From Mesotaenium endlicherianum (Eukaryota; Streptophyta; Zygnematophyceae; Zygnematales; Mesotaeniaceae), in contig WELA01003365.1 of the NCBI GenBank assembly GCA_009602735.1, forward strand, positions 149,884-213,883: a stretch of 64,000 nucleotides of DNA, in the 5' to 3' direction. Under the pieces are notes generated by a model. It made no database searches. It saw only the letters and a list, made by a program, of their open reading frames with translations, and was not told where the DNA came from. Below are positions 35,421 through 46,161 of the stretch, piece after piece. Within the stretch, counting starts at the first letter, position 1. Each line of letters begins with the position of its first letter. The position numbers and the translations under genes are program-made.

Positions 35421-36022
35421 ACATTAACTCGTTGTATAAGAGAGTTCGACATTACTGGGTATTCAAATTGAGGAAGGATAGGGAGCGTTATCCCAACACA
35501 ACTTCTGTCCTGTTTCACATGATTAAATCTGGGAGGTACTACCCTCGAACCCATCTCACAACACAAGGTGGCAGGGGAGTGAATCTCGCCAAAGATGAGG
35601 CCATGTTTATCATGATGACAAGGCCGCAGGACACCAGGATAGAAGATACTTACGTGGTTTTTTTGAATTATGATGGGCCTGTTCCTGACATGAGGGGAAG
35701 GAGGTATTACCATTTACGAGGTGCTGTGCTAGGTGAGAATTGCGAGAGGCAGTGCCTGTGAATGTTGACGAGAGGGGGGGGCATCCTGAAGGGGAGCTGC
35801 CTCAACCATGGATAGATCATGTAGAAGTCGTTTAGGTTTTGGCACTGTAGCAGTGCGTGGTGTCGTTTACTTCGACGATTTTGTACCACATGCTGTTATA
35901 AATCCTGTTTTTTTGTCGCTATGTTGCATTTGCGTGCTGATGTTTCGTTTTGTCTTTATCGTTCGGCGCTGCTTGTGAGGGGGAACTTGTCGGTCCCCTC
36001 ACAAACATTGAATTACGATCGA
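35421..36022 (+). mobile_element. HUH element, 3' part of gene and right end
   Basis: Coding trace to about 35761 after the solo LTR: YKRVRHYWVFKLRKDRE, SVLFHMIKSGRYYPRTHL, GRGVNLAKDEAMFIMM, VVFLNYDGPVP. I recognise no helicase motif (no Walker A) in it. The element ends with GTGAGGGG (35975-35982) pairing with CCCCTCAC (35995-36002), then ACAAACATTGA. The same right end closes the short unit at 36557-36584. Confidence 0.5.
35975..36002. repeat. Right-end hairpin of HUH element
   Basis: GTGAGGGG and CCCCTCAC form an 8-bp stem with a 12-base loop; the arms are swapped relative to the left-end hairpin. Confidence 0.7.
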
Positions 36023-36039
36023 GTAAGGGGAGAGAAAGA

Positions 36040-36605
36040 GAATGTAGTGTAGTTTGTTGTCGTCAGTAAGACGCCCCTCACGTAGTGAGGGGAAATCAGT
36101 AAGGGCCCTCGCACGTGCGCGTTGGGTTTCCTTGTCTTTTCGGCGTGTTCGGGATTGTTCGAGACTATTCGAGACAGGTTCGAGACCCTTTCGACGTCGG
36201 TGCTCAGTTTCCCTGGGGCGGGCCGGCGCGTGATAAATGCTGGGTGTGACATCGGAATTGTCATTTTAATTCTTGTGTGTTTGTGCAAGGGCGTCGGACG
36301 ACGACTGATGGGCCATGGCCGCAGGCGAGAGGGGAGCGGGGGGGCGCACCAGGTCGAGGTGAGTTGTGTCGACCCTCCCTCGTCTTTTTTAGTGTTTGAC
36401 ATGGCGCGGGGCCTCTTCTTGCTTGGCCCCGCCTTGTTTTTTGTGATAGTTCATTTTGTTAATTTTGTTGTGAAGGCGACGGTCACCGTCGATGTCGTCG
36501 ACGTTTCAAGTTGTGTCGTGCACTTTTAGGTTTGTCGTCATCGGTAGGGGGCGTCCGTGAGGGGAACTTTGTCGGCCCCCTCACAAAAATTGACTTCGAT
36601 GCATA
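36040..36605 (+). mobile_element. Short non-autonomous unit with HUH-element ends, in tandem
   Basis: It begins like the left end of the large unit: TCGTCAGTAAG, CCCCTCAC at 36074-36081, GTGAGGGG at 36085-36092, GAAATCAGTAAGGG, CGCACGTGCGCG. It finishes like its right end: GTGAGGGG at 36557-36564, CCCCTCAC at 36577-36584, ACAAAAATTGA. The interior is about 460 bp, GC-richer and unrelated to the Rep gene. The two units lie head to tail about 20-60 bp apart, a pattern rolling-circle elements are known to produce. Confidence 0.6.
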
Positions 36606-37895
36606 ACGGTTACCAAAGACATACGTCCCCTAAAATTGTCCGATGAGAACTTGAGAAGGTGGCAGACATCACCTTCCGAAGGACAAAACGTACCAGGCGG
36701 AAGTGCGCGAACTACGCTCAATTATTTCCTACGTGAGGGGCGCTTCACGAACCCGCACAAATAATGTAGGGCAACCACAGAGTTTCAAACTTCCACCTGA
36801 ACCATAATGACTCAACATGGTGGCCACGTCGATTGGACTAAAAGCGACGCAGTTTTCATCGCCAAGTCCCACGCCATATACCGAGCTGAGGTTGTGTATA
36901 TACGAGTGACTATTACCTGGCCGTTCGATAAAAATCTAGGGCCATTTCTTTAAATAGAGATGCGGGGATCAATTTCCCATATCATTTTTGATGTTTGAAG
37001 GCAATCATGTGTGGTTGCACGCAATCGTGTAAAGTATGATGTTCTGGCAAATCTGAAGCCAAATCCAGAATTTGAGCACGACGAATTGGACCGGCGGTGA
37101 ACATGCACATTGTACAGAATATATTGTACAATCTGGTACAATCAAGTTTCATGACGTCTGTCATTTCTTGACTGCCACCTGTGGCGCTTCGTGCACCTCT
37201 CCTTTACCAGGGCCTTGGCCTCTAGTACCCTCTAGTACTATATCACACATTTCCCTGGCTTCCAAGGTGGCGGTGTTTGGCCCTCGGTCATCTGGCTTGC
37301 TTTGGCCGGTTCTGAATTTCAAGCACTCCCGGTTTTTGACCGAGGCCAACGCAGATGCGAAAGGCGCAGCCACATCACTGTTTCATTAGGAACACCCCTT
37401 GAGCGTGCGGGTGCTATATCTCGAGAGAGGACAAAGCGTACTCTACTCTTGTTTTAGTTATTGTGAAAAATGACCTTGAAACTCATGTTGTGAATCAGAC
37501 GTCTTATCATATATACTTCAGCAGGGAAGTCTCATTACCGTCTAGGCTTACGTGCTACATGCTATTCTCCATTGCGATTCTTCCAATCATCAGATTGGCA
37601 TCGGTTGAATCATCAATAATTCGTGCTGAGGCGTGAATGCTTTGCCACGACGAGTGAGGATTACCCCAAGTTTGCGAGTTCAGGGTTTGTCCATATGATA
37701 ACATACTGAAATTAGAACTTTAATTGCCCCTAATCTGTTTTGACTTTACCTTGACGAATCAGACGGGCCAGGCATAGAAGTACGTCCGTGTTGCAAATTT
37801 GTTTTAGGCTAGTGAAAACCCGCCGCGAGAAGGGAGTTGAAAAAGGACAAGGACAGCCCAGCATAGGATAGTGTGAACTTTGAAGGGGACTAGAG
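36606..37895. other. Upstream region of the HY5-like gene
   Basis: 1.3 kb without a gene I can support. It presumably includes the promoter and 5' untranslated region of the bZIP gene. I could not place a TATA box or light-response elements with confidence. Confidence 0.4.
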
Positions 37896-39686
37896 ATGAT
37901 GAAGGTTCAGCATCCCGATGGAAAACTTGGTCAGCCCGACATTGTGGCAGCCCCAAGAGAAGGTAGCGTAAGCAAAGATAGATGGTTGGGAAGGTTCTTG
38001 TTGGGTCTTAGCTTGCAACTTTAAAATCGTAGGAAGACGTCTGTTCTCCAGCGGCTAGTGTCAACCTTTTCTGCCGTAGGGTTTTCGCGCTTCTTTGGCT
38101 GCTGGGTGGCTGATGAAGACAATAGATCTACACATGTGTTCCTGGTTGTATGCATTTCTTTGATCGTTGAATCTCTATCTTCTGGTGAGTTATCACATTG
38201 TGCGATCATGGTACTTGCTGCTATGCCACATGAGGACGTAGGACGTTTCATCCGAGGCCCATTTCGTACTCCGACGAAATCTGTTTGCAGGCCAAGGAAT
38301 GTGAGGGCTGCTTCTTAAGACCTGGAGGAAGCTGCGTCCTCATATAGGTCAATTCAGATGTCTTGGGGGCAGTCTCCCAGTTAAGCGGGATTGCATCGGT
38401 TCTGATAACCTTCTGGGAAATGTGTTGGCCAACGCTCTTTTCATGTGCAGAGAGCGATGCAGATGCTCAGCGTGTTCCTCAGATGAAGAATCCGCCAAGG
38501 CCACCTCGGCCTGCTAGCGATGTAGCATCCGCCGAAGGGAAGAAGGAGCTAACTGATACTCAGCAGCCGGCCCAGTCGCAGCAGCCAGTACAGGGCCCAG
38601 TAGCACCAACAAGGAAGAGAGGCTCCAATTCTGCTGACAAGGAGCACAAGCGCCTGAAACGGTGCGGTACCATTGGCCCACCTTGCAGAAGTTGCTCCTT
38701 ATAATGTATCACATACTTATACTTGCAAGCATTCCCCACATGCATCTTCTGGTACATGTCTGCTCGTGGTAAGGCATTCATTGTGCTGCATTCGTGCGTA
38801 TTTTACGTTGACATGCGACCTAGCAGCAAGAGGGTGATTCTGACGGTCTTAGTTGCTTGAGAACATGAGGGCCTGCGCGTGCACTGCCGCACAGGCGATG
38901 CAAAGCATAATGTTTGCGTATTCTTCATAGAAAGTATGTTCTCAATTCCTACTCGGTGCAGCTGTGCATTCCCTTCCTTCATCTTTGAATGTGCATGCTC
39001 AGGTACTTCTGTGGCGAGTCTCAAGTGACTGCTTGGTTTCAAGTTTGCGTTGCCTGTGACCTATATGTGGCTTCACTGGCTTGGCTCTTAGTTCAGTGCA
39101 TCTGACATTTCACTTTTTGTGTGAGAATTGCAGTAGTCGTGATGAGCCAATTCGCTTTGGTAATAGCGGGGAAGCCGTTTGGTTGATTTCCGTCGTCTCT
39201 GGTTGCTGCTGTTGTGGGTGTGTGTGTGTGTGTGTGTGTGTTTGTGTGTGCTCTGCAGCTTGTTGCGGAACCGCGTGTCAGCCCAGCAGGCTCGGGAGCG
39301 CAAGAAGGTGTACTTGACTGATCTAGAGGTGCGCTCCAAGGAGCTCGAGCAACGCAACGCTGAGCTGGAGGAGAAGGTCTCCACCCTGCAGAGGGAGAAT
39401 TTCATGCTTCGGCAGGTAATACTTCATCTCAGCTTGGGGTCTAGGGCCACCAGCATGTCCGGCGTTGCTGTCACATCTGCTGCTTTTCATGCTGTTCTCA
39501 ATGAACTGTTTTCTGAAGCTTTGTGACCACCTCTTACTGCTTGTGCGCTTGAATGCTGCAGGTGGTTCACACTTAACTGTAGGCACAACATTTCCCTTCT
39601 TCCAATATGCTCATCCCTGTGTTGCCAATGGCTTGGTCTTGCAGATTGTGAAGAACACGGCCCTGAAGAAGACTCCGGAAAGTTGA
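37896..39686 (+). CDS. HY5: HY5-type bZIP transcription factor
   Basis: Four exons fit in phase: 37896-37962, 38451-38661, 39259-39415 and 39645-39686 (stop TGA), giving 158 residues against 168 in Arabidopsis HY5. The basic region and zipper are unmistakable: [20 protein letters not shown] followed by leucine heptads ([20 protein letters not shown]). The last two introns interrupt the bZIP region, one at its start and one near its end. HY5 is a nuclear activator of light-responsive genes whose stability is set by the COP1 E3 ligase. The N-terminal COP1-binding motif is present as [12 protein letters not shown], where flowering plants have ESDEE..RVPE(F/M)G, so the VP pair is kept but the acidic residue is Gln. 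The first exon ([16 protein letters not shown]) was chosen because it supplies the right phase and completes the E of ESD; its GTAGCG donor is weak. Symbol given by family. Confidence 0.85.
39218..39250 (+). repeat. (GT)n microsatellite at an intron acceptor
   Basis: An almost pure GT run ends eight bases before the bZIP exon (ctctgcag at 39251-39258), in the place normally held by a polypyrimidine tract. Confidence 0.9.
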
Positions 39687-41358
39687 AGTGTAGCCCGAAA
39701 TTAGCATCCGCATTGTCACCCGCTTATTTGAGACAAATGGCAAATTGCACTTGTTGTAAGCAAGGGGTATTATTGTTAAGTTTGCAGATCTGCAAGAGCA
39801 GATTTTTAAGACCCATTGCAGCAAAGTAGGTTATGGGTCGATATCGATTGCAACTTCTTAGTGCTCTGCATGAAGAGCATCAGGTGCAGCCTAGTGGTAC
39901 TTGAGGGACATATTATCCTCAGGTCATGCGACGTATTTATAGGCTTATAGCGCATGTAAAATTTGCGAGGGACTGACGTGTCCATTGTACACCCAATCAG
40001 TCAGCCTATGGAGCTAGGTATGCATAGGAGGAGACTGAGGAGTAGGTATTAAACGTGCCTAGTATATAATTTGCTTGCCTTCTATGTCTCGTAGTAAGGA
40101 CTTTGTTTCGCCACTTTTTAGCAGCCAGGTTCATGCCGACGTGCTGTTCTAAGAAATGGCAGGCCTAATGTTGCGTGCAGCTTGCTTCCCTCGTTGCACA
40201 GGTGGGCCTGTAATGAAAGATAATCAGCTTTTATGCTGGTTCTACTATTTTCTTTTTCGTTGTTTGCAGACAGCTGAAGTATGTGGATCAGAATCGATTG
40301 TAATCTAGGAAATTCGCCGTGTATTTTGAGTTGCTCATTGCATTCCGCCATTATATTCTTTAGAGGTTTCAATATCTCCGGTGGTTCTGCAAGGGTGCCA
40401 TTTAGTGCACTTGTAAATGATTACCGCAGCTGTGCAGTATTCCATGAGTTTTTAATTTCGTAAGAGATTCCATTAGAGGATGAGGCCACCATGGCAAAAA
40501 CAAAGTGATAGTGAAGCAGGTGACCAAATTCCTGACTAACAAAAGCTTATTAGCCTTGCAAATGATGCTTTTGATAAGTTCAGAGGTGAAAATATCCTAT
40601 TTGCAATTAACACTTGCAGAGACATGAATAAGAGTCTGGCAGTAAGGCATGCACCTTGTATCTGCTACCAATTCGCGCTAAGTTAGTGACCTGTACCTAA
40701 CAAACCATTTATGACTCCTACTGCTTCTATGAAGTGATTTCTGTATCCAATAGCACTTTATTGACCAGCAACAAGTAACACATGATCATACTCCAATCTC
40801 AACACAACGTTGGCAGATGCCACATACAGTACCAATGTGACATAATGCAGCTCCGCACACCTGGGAGCTGGAAGCAGACCTCTGTTGGAACGCACTCGTC
40901 AAGAGTCTTAGCAGAACTTTGTGATCCAAAATCGGCACATTCGGGTCTAATAAAGGGAAACCTCTGTTGAAGATGCCAGTGATACTTTTTCGGGTTGAAT
41001 ATGTAACAACCCCACTCTATGACGACTATGTTGCTCCGGTGCGACCAACGTGGTGCCAACACCGTCCACAAAGCAGGACAGGCAGGGCCCTAATGGACAT
41101 AGCTCTATGGCCTCTTCACAAGGCACATGTACAGGAGAGGCTATGCCATCCCTTGACGCACAACTGAAATGGCAACCTGCGCTGCTGACACCTGGCGTCA
41201 GGCATATGCTAATATGGAAGGGGTAAGCACTGGGTTAAACAAGGCCCACGACCTCTGCTCCTTGCTTTACCATAAAAGTAGCGCCCAAGAAAAGCGAAAA
41301 CCCTCCCTTGATCTCTCCCCCCCCCCTCCCCCCCCCTCTAAGAGAAATGATTCCAGGC
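39687..41358. other. Convergent intergenic region
   Basis: 1.7 kb between the 3' ends of the bZIP and snRNP genes. Only short frames without domains are seen. A C-rich run lies at about 41317-41337, just past the snRNP stop. Confidence 0.45.
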
Positions 41359-44176
41359 CTACTTCCTGGCATACGTAATGTTCATGGGGTTTGTCGGCGT
41401 TAGCTTGAACCCTTGCAAACCAGACATGGCAATCGTGGCCTGATTCTCGTCTCCAAACTCGACGAAGCAGATGTCCGGCTTTGCGTCGATGAGACGCACG
41501 TCTTGGAAGCCTGGGAACTGCTGGAACAGCTGCACAAGAAGCTCCTTGGTTCTGTCGATGGGTAGGCTCTGCACAAATAGGAGGTTGTTGGGAGGAGCAG
41601 GCGCTTCCGGGACCACCGGTCGCGGAGGCGCGGCGTATGTCGTCTCGGCAGCCTGCCACACATGCACCACAACCGCCAACTCAGACTCAATAAGGTGGCC
41701 CTTCTGGCCCTTGTGGAGTCCTAATAAGGAGCAACAACGCAGCAGGGAGCAGAAAAGAGGGGTTTTGGAAAGAGGAAATGCGGGATTCCTAGTGATGGAT
41801 GTGAAGTTTCACAACATAGGCACTAGCTCCCACAGAAAGTGAAGCGTGCCATAGGATGCTTGCAGTAGGAACACATAGGCTACAAATACATCACCCCATC
41901 TATTTTCAGCACCCAAAGCTGATATGCCAAACAATCACACCACCAACTTAATTTCATCACACTCAGCAAAGCATTGAGGGAAGGGACAAAGCTCCAGTTT
42001 TTGGACCTTGCTTGTATGGTCAGGTCTGATGAGGGCCATACATGAAAGAATATAGAGAGGACAACCCTTACCGGGGGAGCGCCGCCATAGGGTGCCATGA
42101 ACGGCGCCTCTGCTTGAGTGGCTGCTTGCTGTGCTTCTTGTCTTTGTCGGGCTGACGAGAAAGGTCCAGACAAGCCAGCAATTCGAAAGCTTGAGGGGAA
42201 GGGCAGGAAAAATAGACCAAGAAAGTGATTGAACGGAAGAAATTTTCTTCACGAGCCTAAGCCTAGCATTCGCTTGGACTGCAAGTGTCAAACCTTGGAT
42301 GCTACTTAAACCTGGGCACCAATAAGCCATCACCCTCATGCACACCCCTGGCGTCTCCATTGTAATAGAGGCTAGTCAAAGCACGCATGCCATATTGCCA
42401 GCTCACAAGAAACGTCAGACTACATGTTTCTACAAGAAAGCAACACCTCTATGCAATGCACTTAAGGTTAAAATGATGTTGACTTCGGTTCACCCCAAGA
42501 ACAAAGGGCGCAAGCAAGTAAAGAACAACCATAAACCTTACCAAGATACCCAAGCAGACAACAGCTCCGCAAAAATTATACATGCTTCTACAGCAAAGAG
42601 GAGATGAACATATCCAACGGCTGAATCAAAAGAGGGGGTCAAAAAGCTTTACAAAGAATGATAACAGAAAAGACTAAGTCCACCTTTTATCCCCTCCCTT
42701 CAACAATCGTCTCATGTCCTAGCAATTGGTAAAACACAAAGAAGCCATATCACCGATGATGGTAGGCAGTAGTCACTGACCTTTATCAGCAGCCTTCTTC
42801 TTCTTATCTTTCGGCACAAAAGTTCCCTTAGCTTTCGCTACAGCGTCAGACTCCTGCCTTGCATATGATATCCTCTACTCCAAACCAAACAGCGGTTTTA
42901 CAGCAAGACCATAACACAATGAGAGTAAGAAGCTAAGCCATGCCAAAGTATTATCTGCAGCACGTATGATCGTCTAAGACACAACGAGCATCCATGATTA
43001 CTCTAATCTCCATCCCCAGACATCCTGAACAAGTCACAAGCACGCGAGTGGCTTCATGATACATTTAGCTTCTCCAACATGGTTGTTACCAGTACTGCTG
43101 ACAATAGTTAGTCTCTTTCGCAAATTTGCCGCATATAGCCTTGAAGGTTCTCGTCCAAGGCATTGTGTTCTTTGCTACACCTACAACCAATGCCCTGAAC
43201 ACATACATACGGCGTTCACACGTTCTCCCTCGTAGCAACAACTCCAACTCTATGATGTAATCAGCATACGATGATGCCCAGGCGGTTCGATCACCAAAAA
43301 GGGGTAATAGATGACAGCATTTATTAAGCACTGCCATCTGACAGCATCAGCCCATCACATATACCAGGGTTGGGCAAGTTAAACAAGGAAAACAGCTGAA
43401 GTCCATGATGATAAGCGACCTACGGCTGAACTGCGTGTGGTCTTTTTTTGGTGAATAGGGTACGTGGTCTTCATTTCCGTTAAACAATGTGCAAGGTCAC
43501 ACAATATGCAACGTCACCAAAATGCAGCACGTCGGCAACCCCTCAGTGTCACACCTTAAGAGATGTATTTTGACTTTCACTACCCATAAGTATCCACTTC
43601 GTCAAGCTAGAGACAAGAATGGCCAGGTTTATGAGCAAATTATATGATAGGTCACCTCATCAGCATGTCATAATGAATATGCTGTTAATCAACCACAGCA
43701 AGAGATATGATAAGCAAATTACCATGGGCTTGTCATAGAAAGGGAACCCCTGCATTTGGCGCAAAGCATTTGTAGCAGCTGTGACATCGTCAAAGACCAC
43801 CCATGCCTGCCCTCTAAGCTTGAGACTCTTTGCCGCGACAATATCCAGTATTTTCCCAAACTGGGAGAAGACAGCGTATAGGGACTTCTTAAGTTCTGCA
43901 TGAGGGCCAAGAGCATCCACAAATAAGCTGAGAAGCTCTCACCATATTGACACAGGCTCATAAACGTAGGCAGTGTTTAGTGAAAGGTCTGATCCTGAAT
44001 CTGGTCGAGATATGCAGACTGATGCTAGCTGGAAGAAGACTTTAAATGTAAGCTATCCGTCAGGATGAGCAAAATGCATATAAGTTGATTAACTTTCACC
44101 CACCTTCTTTGTTTATTTTTTCGTTCAAGTTGTTGATGTATATACTCTGGTTTGGAGGTATGTCAGTGCGCATCAT
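41359..44176 (-). CDS. U2 snRNP B''-type protein (U1A/U2B''/SNF family)
   Basis: Five minus-strand exons fit in phase: 44104-44176, 43723-43895, 42781-42874, 42072-42151 and 41359-41652, giving 237 residues. An N-terminal RRM starts [20 protein letters not shown] with its RNP-1-like [10 protein letters not shown] basic linker follows ([15 protein letters not shown]), then a Gln/Ala-rich spacer. A C-terminal RRM has [10 protein letters not shown] and ICFVEF and ends ITYARK. The family binds a stem-loop of U2 (U2B'') or U1 (U1A) snRNA through the first RRM, in the nuclear spliceosome. The [10 protein letters not shown] start and length near 232 favour U2B'' over plant U1A, which has a longer N-terminus and linker. 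All introns have GT/AG ends. This looks like a sound housekeeping gene. The second in-frame ATG, one codon on, is an alternative start. Confidence 0.9.
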
Positions 44177-44579
44177 CTTGCTGACCCTCTGACCCCCAAC
44201 AAGAGGCAGCGATGCCAAGCACTTAAAGTAGCTCAAGGACAACGCCTTAAAGAACGGTGCCTACTAGATTATTTGTAGATGTCAACTCCTTATTTTCACT
44301 CAAATTGGTGCCAAGCTGCTCGTTTTCATCAGTGCTTTGTTGCTGGAGCTGTGTCCGTTGTTGTGCTCGAGGTTTTAAGACTTCACATGTGACTCTTCCG
44401 TCGGGAAAACGGGGTACTGGTAGCTGATTAATGCGTAGCATTCGCTTCTGGGTCCAGTTACGCGAACTGTGTGTCCTTTATGGCCCTTTACGAAGTTGCG
44501 CATAATAGGCCCCAAAGGTACCGACGCGAATGTTGCCGAAAGCTGTCCGAATCAGTCCGGATTGCTGCGAGTGCCTCAG

Positions 44580-44695
44580 GGCCCAGACTGCCCTAGACCA
44601 CCCCAGACCCTCCAACTGAGACCCAAGCCACCCCAGACTGCCCCAGACAGCCCAGAGCAGCCCAGAGTGGCCCAGAGCAGCCCCGGTATGCCCGA
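44580..44695. repeat. Imperfect CCCAGA-type tandem repeat
   Basis: About a dozen degenerate units of the form CCCAGAC(T/C)GC or CCCAGAGCAG run head to tail. The open frames across it are low-complexity by-products. Confidence 0.7.
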
Positions 44696-44699
44696 GCTG

Positions 44700-46104
44700 T
44701 GCCTGGGTGTCACCCGGAGCTTCGGGTGATGACAGGCCTTCCGTAAAAACGGGAGGCTTTGCCAGGCTTTGCACTTCCTCGCAGTTCCTCGTTTCTAGAA
44801 CAAAAATATTACCGGGCTTAATGGGATGGCAACGTTAGGGTATATATAGTATAGTGAAATTCATCCAATATGAGTTGACGCTCTTATCATAATAAGTAAT
44901 TTCGCCAACTCTGCCAATCGTCGCGTAACAGTTTGTGATTGAACACGCACGTACCACCGAAGTGCATCAGAGCATGTCTGGCTGTCTGGCGCATGAGGGA
45001 GATGCTCAATTCAGCTCAATTGCATGACCTGCTCTAACCTGCTCGGCATGATTTAGCAGTACTTTTCTTACATCAATTAAAATTAAAACAGATCACGGAT
45101 TTAATACCAAGGAGACCAAACATGAAATTTCGACGCTCAGTGTGTAAACATTGATATATAGATATAACTTCGCTTAATAATTTTGGTAGCACTCTATACT
45201 AAACTGACTCACAACAAACTCTTTATTGAACTCATATATTGAACGGCGATATATGTTCACGTTTCAATAGCCCAGGCTATATTGGGCCTCTACTCGCCAC
45301 CAACGTATTTGGAAGCCATCACGCTCATGCCACAGCTTTTTCTTTGATGTCGCTCTGCTCCAGCTGTAACATAATTAGGAGGGCATAAATTGTTTACTCC
45401 TTCAGCAAATATTTGTTAAATAGCCGTTGAGTCACTAAAGAGCGTCTTGAAAAAATCTCATACAATATTGTGCAATATCCAACTTGACAGATTTGCATTC
45501 ATGCAATCAAGACATTAAACTTGAAGAATGAGCATAGCGTCAGGGGAAGATAGCGTTCAAATTAAATCAGACACTTTCTCTCCAGGAAACAGCGCATCAA
45601 CGTCTTCTTTGCCCTCAACTTCTCACCAATACACACGGGATCAGGTACTCAATTCGTTCTCGGTCATTTCTTAAGACATCTGTGTGTCACTCTAAAGATC
45701 TATGTGCAACCTTAATCACTATCAATTCCAGGAACTTCAGTTGCCCATCCATGCAGGACGCGCTTGTATAGCTCCCCTCGACTTCAGCCGCTTTTAGTTA
45801 TTGTGAGGCGCTTGCTTGAGTGGCAATTGCATGAGTTGGAATCTGTAGGACGCCTTTGACCACGAAGGATTGGATTCTATCAGATTCTCTCTTTATCTGT
45901 TCAAGAAAGTGAATTAGGTGACAAGGTTGTGCAATGGAGGCCCTAGGAGCCAGTAAGTACAAAATCATCGTGTACTTCAGCAGTGCTGGTTGCTGCTTCG
46001 ATCACGTCACCTTTGTTCGCATGTCAATTCTTGACTATTTTTCACAATAGTTTATTTCTCCTGAATAGGGTGGTAATTTCAAAAGCAGAAAGCTCTTATC
46101 GTAC
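44700..46104. other. Divergent intergenic region before the REF-like gene
   Basis: No domain-bearing frame. A possible first exon, ATGGAGGCCCTAGGAGCCA followed by GTAAGTAC, lies at 45932-45950. Its phase does not fit the next exon as I read it, so it is not called. Confidence 0.4.
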
Positions 46105-46161
46105 GTGATCATATATGACTCTGGGAGGCACAATGCTGATGCACCACTTCTCTTTTGTCAG

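Noticed and set aside
5975-36002. Helitron
   Set aside because: HUH and tyrosine motifs occur, but there is one YxxK tyrosine with no second tyrosine, no helicase part is seen, and the ends are not TC...CTRR with a single 3' hairpin.
39081-39317. Cys/Val-rich frame over the GT repeat
   Set aside because: A by-product of the microsatellite inside a bZIP intron.
44580-44695. CRISPR-like short repeat array
   Set aside because: The units are degenerate ~10-base CCCAGA repeats without spacers, in a eukaryotic setting.
45932-45950. First coding exon of the REF-like gene (MEALGA)
   Set aside because: It has a fine GTAAGT donor, but its phase does not match the next exon at 46162, and no acceptor that keeps the frame open was found.
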